Below are positions 3,720 through 6,142 of a stretch of DNA of 6,142 bases, piece by piece. The stretch lies in contig SYEN01000178.1 in the NCBI GenBank assembly GCA_005800795.1, forward strand, positions 1 to 6,142. Reading direction: 5' to 3'. The stretch is from Burkholderiales bacterium. Its GTDB lineage: Bacteria > Pseudomonadota > Gammaproteobacteria > Burkholderiales > SG8-41. The notes under the pieces are model-generated. The model saw only the letters and a list, made by a program, of their open reading frames with translations. It was not told the DNA's origin and made no database searches. A program made the position numbers and the translations under genes. Positions within the stretch are counted from its first letter, which is position 1. Each line of letters starts with the position of its first letter.

Positions 3720-6142
3720 ATGAACCGCAGAGAATTCTTGAATCAGTTGAGCACGGCAGCTGCCGCCGGTTGCGCACTGGGCTATACACAACATGCCACA
3801 GCGCAAGATGTACGCCCGGTGTTTGAACCACCCTGGCTGACGGTCGCACGCGGCGCGGAAACCCCGGTGCAACTCCAGTCGGTGCGCATCGTTGCCGAAG
3901 TCAGCGGCAGCCGCGCGTTGACCACGGTGGAAATGGTGTTCTTCAATCCGAATCAGCGCGTGCTCGAAGGCGAGCTGCAATTTCCGCTGCTCGACGGCCA
4001 GCACGTCGCGGGCTTTGCGCTCGACATTGATGGCGTGCTGCGCGAGGCCGTACCGGTGGAAAAAGCCAAGGGCCAGCAGGTGTTTGAAGACGTGATCCGC
4101 ACGCGCATCGATCCGGCTCTGCTGCAAACCACGCTGGGCAACAACTACAAGCTGCGGGTGTATCCGCTGCCCGCGCGCGGCACGCGGCGTGTGTCCATCC
4201 GTTACGCCGAAACGCTCGCCGCCATGGCCGTCACCAACGGCACCGCGGAAGGACTACGGCGCTACCGCGTGCCGCTGGACTACGCCCGGCAACTGTCCAG
4301 CTTCGACCTGCGCGTCACCGTGCGTGCGCCACAAACCGCACCGCTGCTCAAAGCCCATCCCGATGGCCTCACGTTCCGCACTCGCGGTACGGATTACGAA
4401 GCGGAAATCTCGCACAAGGATTACCACGCAAGCGGCCTGCTAGAGGTGCACCTGCCTGCGTCGACACGCCCTGAAGTACATACACAAACGGTCGACGGCA
4501 AAACCTACTTTCTCGCCGAGGTGCCCGCGCGGAAGACAATCACCGCGCCACGCCATGTGCCCTCCATCGTGGGCATAGTCTGGGACGCATCCGGCTCGGG
4601 CGCCACGCGCGACCGCACCCGCGAATTCGCCCTGCTCGACACCTATTGCAAGCGTATCGGCAACAACGGCAACGGCGAAGTGCGCTTGACACGGCTGCGC
4701 GACACCGCCGAAGCGGTGGAACGCTTTCGCATCGTCAATGGCGACTGGCGCGCCCTGAAGCGCGCGCTCGAAGCCACGCCCTACGACGGTGCAACGCATC
4801 TGGGCGCATTCCAGGCTGAACGTGATGTGCAGGAATATCTGCTGTTCAGCGACGGTCTCGACAACTTTGGCGGGAAGCCATTTGCCCATTTGACCGTGCC
4901 GCTTTACGCCATCAGCACCACCGTGTCAGCCGATCCGGCCCGATTGCGGCGCATCGCCGACGCCAGCGGCGGCAAGTTTCTGAATGTACATGCGCAGGGC
5001 GCCGCCGACGCCGCGCGCGGTCTGCTTTACAACGAGCCGCGCATCGTGGGGCTGCATGGTGACGGCGTGACACTACTCACAGCCGCGTCACGCATGCCGG
5101 ACAACCGGCGCTGGCTGGTGGCCGGGCAGCTGACAGGGGAGCGTGGCCTGCTGCGCGTGACGGTGTCGCGTGGCGGGCCGGCGTCAGCGAACGAAACCCT
5201 CTCAGTCCCACTGCAAGCAAATCACGGTACCGACCATCTCACCGCCGCTGCATGGGCCCACCAACGCCTGGCTGAACTCGACGGCGAGTACCGCCTGAAT
5301 CGCGCCGAGATCCGCCGCCTCGGCATGGCGTTCAACCTCACCTCGCGCGAAACCTCGCTGATCGTGCTCGACCGTATCGAGGACTATGTGCGCCACGAGA
5401 TCGTGCCGCCACCGGAACTGCGCGCAGAGTACGAACGCCAGCGCCGTACGCTGCATGCGCGCGCGGACGACGAGCGCGCACGGCAACTGGAACGCGTGCT
5501 GCGCCTGTTCAGGGAAAAAACCACGTGGTGGGAGAAGGATTTTCCCAAGAACGCGCGCCCACAGCCGGACGCCAGGAAGCCTAAAGAGGCTGAACGCCGT
5601 CAGGAAGCTGACGATGGTGCGCTGCGCGACGAGCGGTGCGAGTCGAATCGCCCGCGTCTGGCAGAACAGCCGCCTGTGGCAGCCCCCGCGGCCTCCCCGG
5701 CACGCCCGGCGCCCGCTGCCGCGCGTGCGTTGGCGCTTGATGGCGCGGTCGCCGGGCGGCTGGCGAAATCAGGGGATGGCATTGCCGGCGGCACGGCTGC
5801 GAATGTGTCCGCGCCGGCGCCAGCCAGCGTCGCCATACAACTCAAACGCGCCACCCCGGACGCGCCTTACTTCGCGCGTTTTCGCGATGCCGCCAACACC
5901 GATTTATACCGCGTGTATCTGGACGAACGCGCGGGATATCTCAACAGCACGGCGTTTTTTCTGGATGCCGCCGACGCATTTTTCGATAAGGGGCTCACCG
6001 TGCTGGGCGTGCGCGTGTTGAGCAACCTTGCGGAGATGGAACTGGAGAATCGTCACATTCTGCGCATTCTCGGCTATCGCCTGAAGCAGGCCGGGCACGC
6101 GCGGTTGGCGATTCCCATCCTCGCGCGCGTGCTGGAGCTTGC
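3720..6142 (+). CDS. Tat-exported VIT + von Willebrand A domain protein, N-terminal 807 residues (continues past the right edge)
   Basis: I read this frame codon by codon from ATG 3720 to the edge: no stop in 807 codons. The N-terminus is a twin-arginine signal, NRREFLNQL at 2-10, an Ala-rich core and an Ala-Thr-Ala cleavage site ending at 28, so the protein should be exported folded. A VIT domain (about 33-160) follows, with the family strings FFNPNQRVLEGELQFPLLDG (75-94), GFALDIDG (99-106), REAVPVEKAKGQQVFED and NNYKLRVYPLPA. A VWA-like domain (about 281-430) has a complete metal-binding MIDAS set: D289-A-S291-G-S293, T359 and S377-D378-G379. A helical/charged stretch then leads to a Pro/Ala-rich linker (about 610-705), and a conserved TPR-like segment (about 712-807) with YLNSTAFFLDAADAFFDKG and VLSNLAEMELENRHILRILGYRL. 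From memory, proteins of this kind continue with more TPR helices and a DUF2135 domain. The role is unknown; metal-dependent protein binding in the periplasm or at the surface is the likely theme. Confidence 0.92.
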   Translation, partial: MNRREFLNQLSTAAAAGCALGYTQHATAQDVRPVFEPPWLTVARGAETPVQLQSVRIVAEVSGSRALTTVEMVFFNPNQRVLEGELQFPLLDGQHVAGFALDIDGVLREAVPVEKAKGQQVFEDVIRTRIDPALLQTTLGNNYKLRVYPLPARGTRRVSIRYAETLAAMAVTNGTAEGLRRYRVPLDYARQLSSFDLRVTVRAPQTAPLLKAHPDGLTFRTRGTDYEAEISHKDYHASGLLEVHLPASTRPEVHTQTVDGKTYFLAEVPARKTITAPRHVPSIVGIVWDASGSGATRDRTREFALLDTYCKRIGNNGNGEVRLTRLRDTAEAVERFRIVNGDWRALKRALEATPYDGATHLGAFQAERDVQEYLLFSDGLDNFGGKPFAHLTVPLYAISTTVSADPARLRRIADASGGKFLNVHAQGAADAARGLLYNEPRIVGLHGDGVTLLTAASRMPDNRRWLVAGQLTGERGLLRVTVSRGGPASANETLSVPLQANHGTDHLTAAAWAHQRLAELDGEYRLNRAEIRRLGMAFNLTSRETSLIVLDRIEDYVRHEIVPPPELRAEYERQRRTLHARADDERARQLERVLRLFREKTTWWEKDFPKNARPQPDARKPKEAERRQEADDGALRDERCESNRPRLAEQPPVAAPAASPARPAPAAARALALDGAVAGRLAKSGDGIAGGTAANVSAPAPASVAIQLKRATPDAPYFARFRDAANTDLYRVYLDERAGYLNSTAFFLDAADAFFDKGLTVLGVRVLSNLAEMELENRHILRILGYRLKQAGHARLAIPILARVLEL

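Noticed and set aside
3771..3773. Cys18 in the VIT/VWA signal peptide (AAGC) as a lipoprotein attachment site.
   Set aside because: The -3 residue is Ala rather than Leu/Val/Ile and a better signal-peptidase I site (Ala-Thr-Ala, ending at residue 28) follows; a Tat lipoprotein remains a minor possibility.
5386..6021. Open frame of 211 codons on the plus strand inside the VIT/VWA gene.
   Set aside because: Arg/Pro-rich out-of-frame reading; the VIT/VWA frame continues uninterrupted through it with conserved TPR-like sequence.

Overview
The window looks like chromosomal DNA of a GC-rich proteobacterium, most likely a betaproteobacterium. The reasons are the divergent argH / AlgZ-type kinase / AlgR-type regulator arrangement (known from Pseudomonas and from Burkholderia-like bacteria) and a LytTR domain whose wording resembles, from memory, betaproteobacterial AlgR homologues more than the Pseudomonas protein. 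Coding density is high, and I see no RNA gene, insertion sequence, CRISPR array, integrase or attachment site.

Layout. (1) Positions 1-359, minus strand: the first 119 codons of argH (argininosuccinate lyase); the gene runs off the left edge. (2) Positions 360-446: a short divergent intergenic region with a purine-rich tract containing a perfect 9-bp tandem repeat. (3) Positions 447-1541, plus strand: a complete membrane-bound LytS/AlgZ-type histidine kinase. It overlaps by 4 bp (GTGA) with (4) an AlgR-type LytTR response regulator, 1538-2310. The regulator is split by a one-base frame error in the linker: the receiver domain reads in one frame to a TGA at 2003-2005, while the LytTR DNA-binding domain reads in the -1 frame to TAA at 2308-2310. 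(5) Positions 2347-3510, minus strand: an NHL-repeat beta-propeller lipoprotein, convergent with the regulator. (6) Positions 3511-3719: a divergent intergenic region with an AT-rich core and short inverted repeats. (7) Position 3720 to the right edge, plus strand: the first 807 codons of a large Tat-exported VIT + von Willebrand A protein, uninterrupted and still open at the window end.

How the parts relate. The kinase and regulator form one translationally coupled two-component operon, but as read the regulator cannot join its receiver to its DNA-binding domain unless the frame error is a sequencing artefact. The hemC gene that usually follows algR is absent here; its place is taken by the two divergent exported-protein genes. 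These two may share a control region. One base string upstream of the VIT/VWA gene matches the Pseudomonas AlgR box at 8 of 9 positions, which is suggestive only. I found no clearly new defence or mobile system. The main points worth checking are the broken regulator, the synteny break, and the pairing of a propeller lipoprotein with a Tat-exported VIT/VWA protein.
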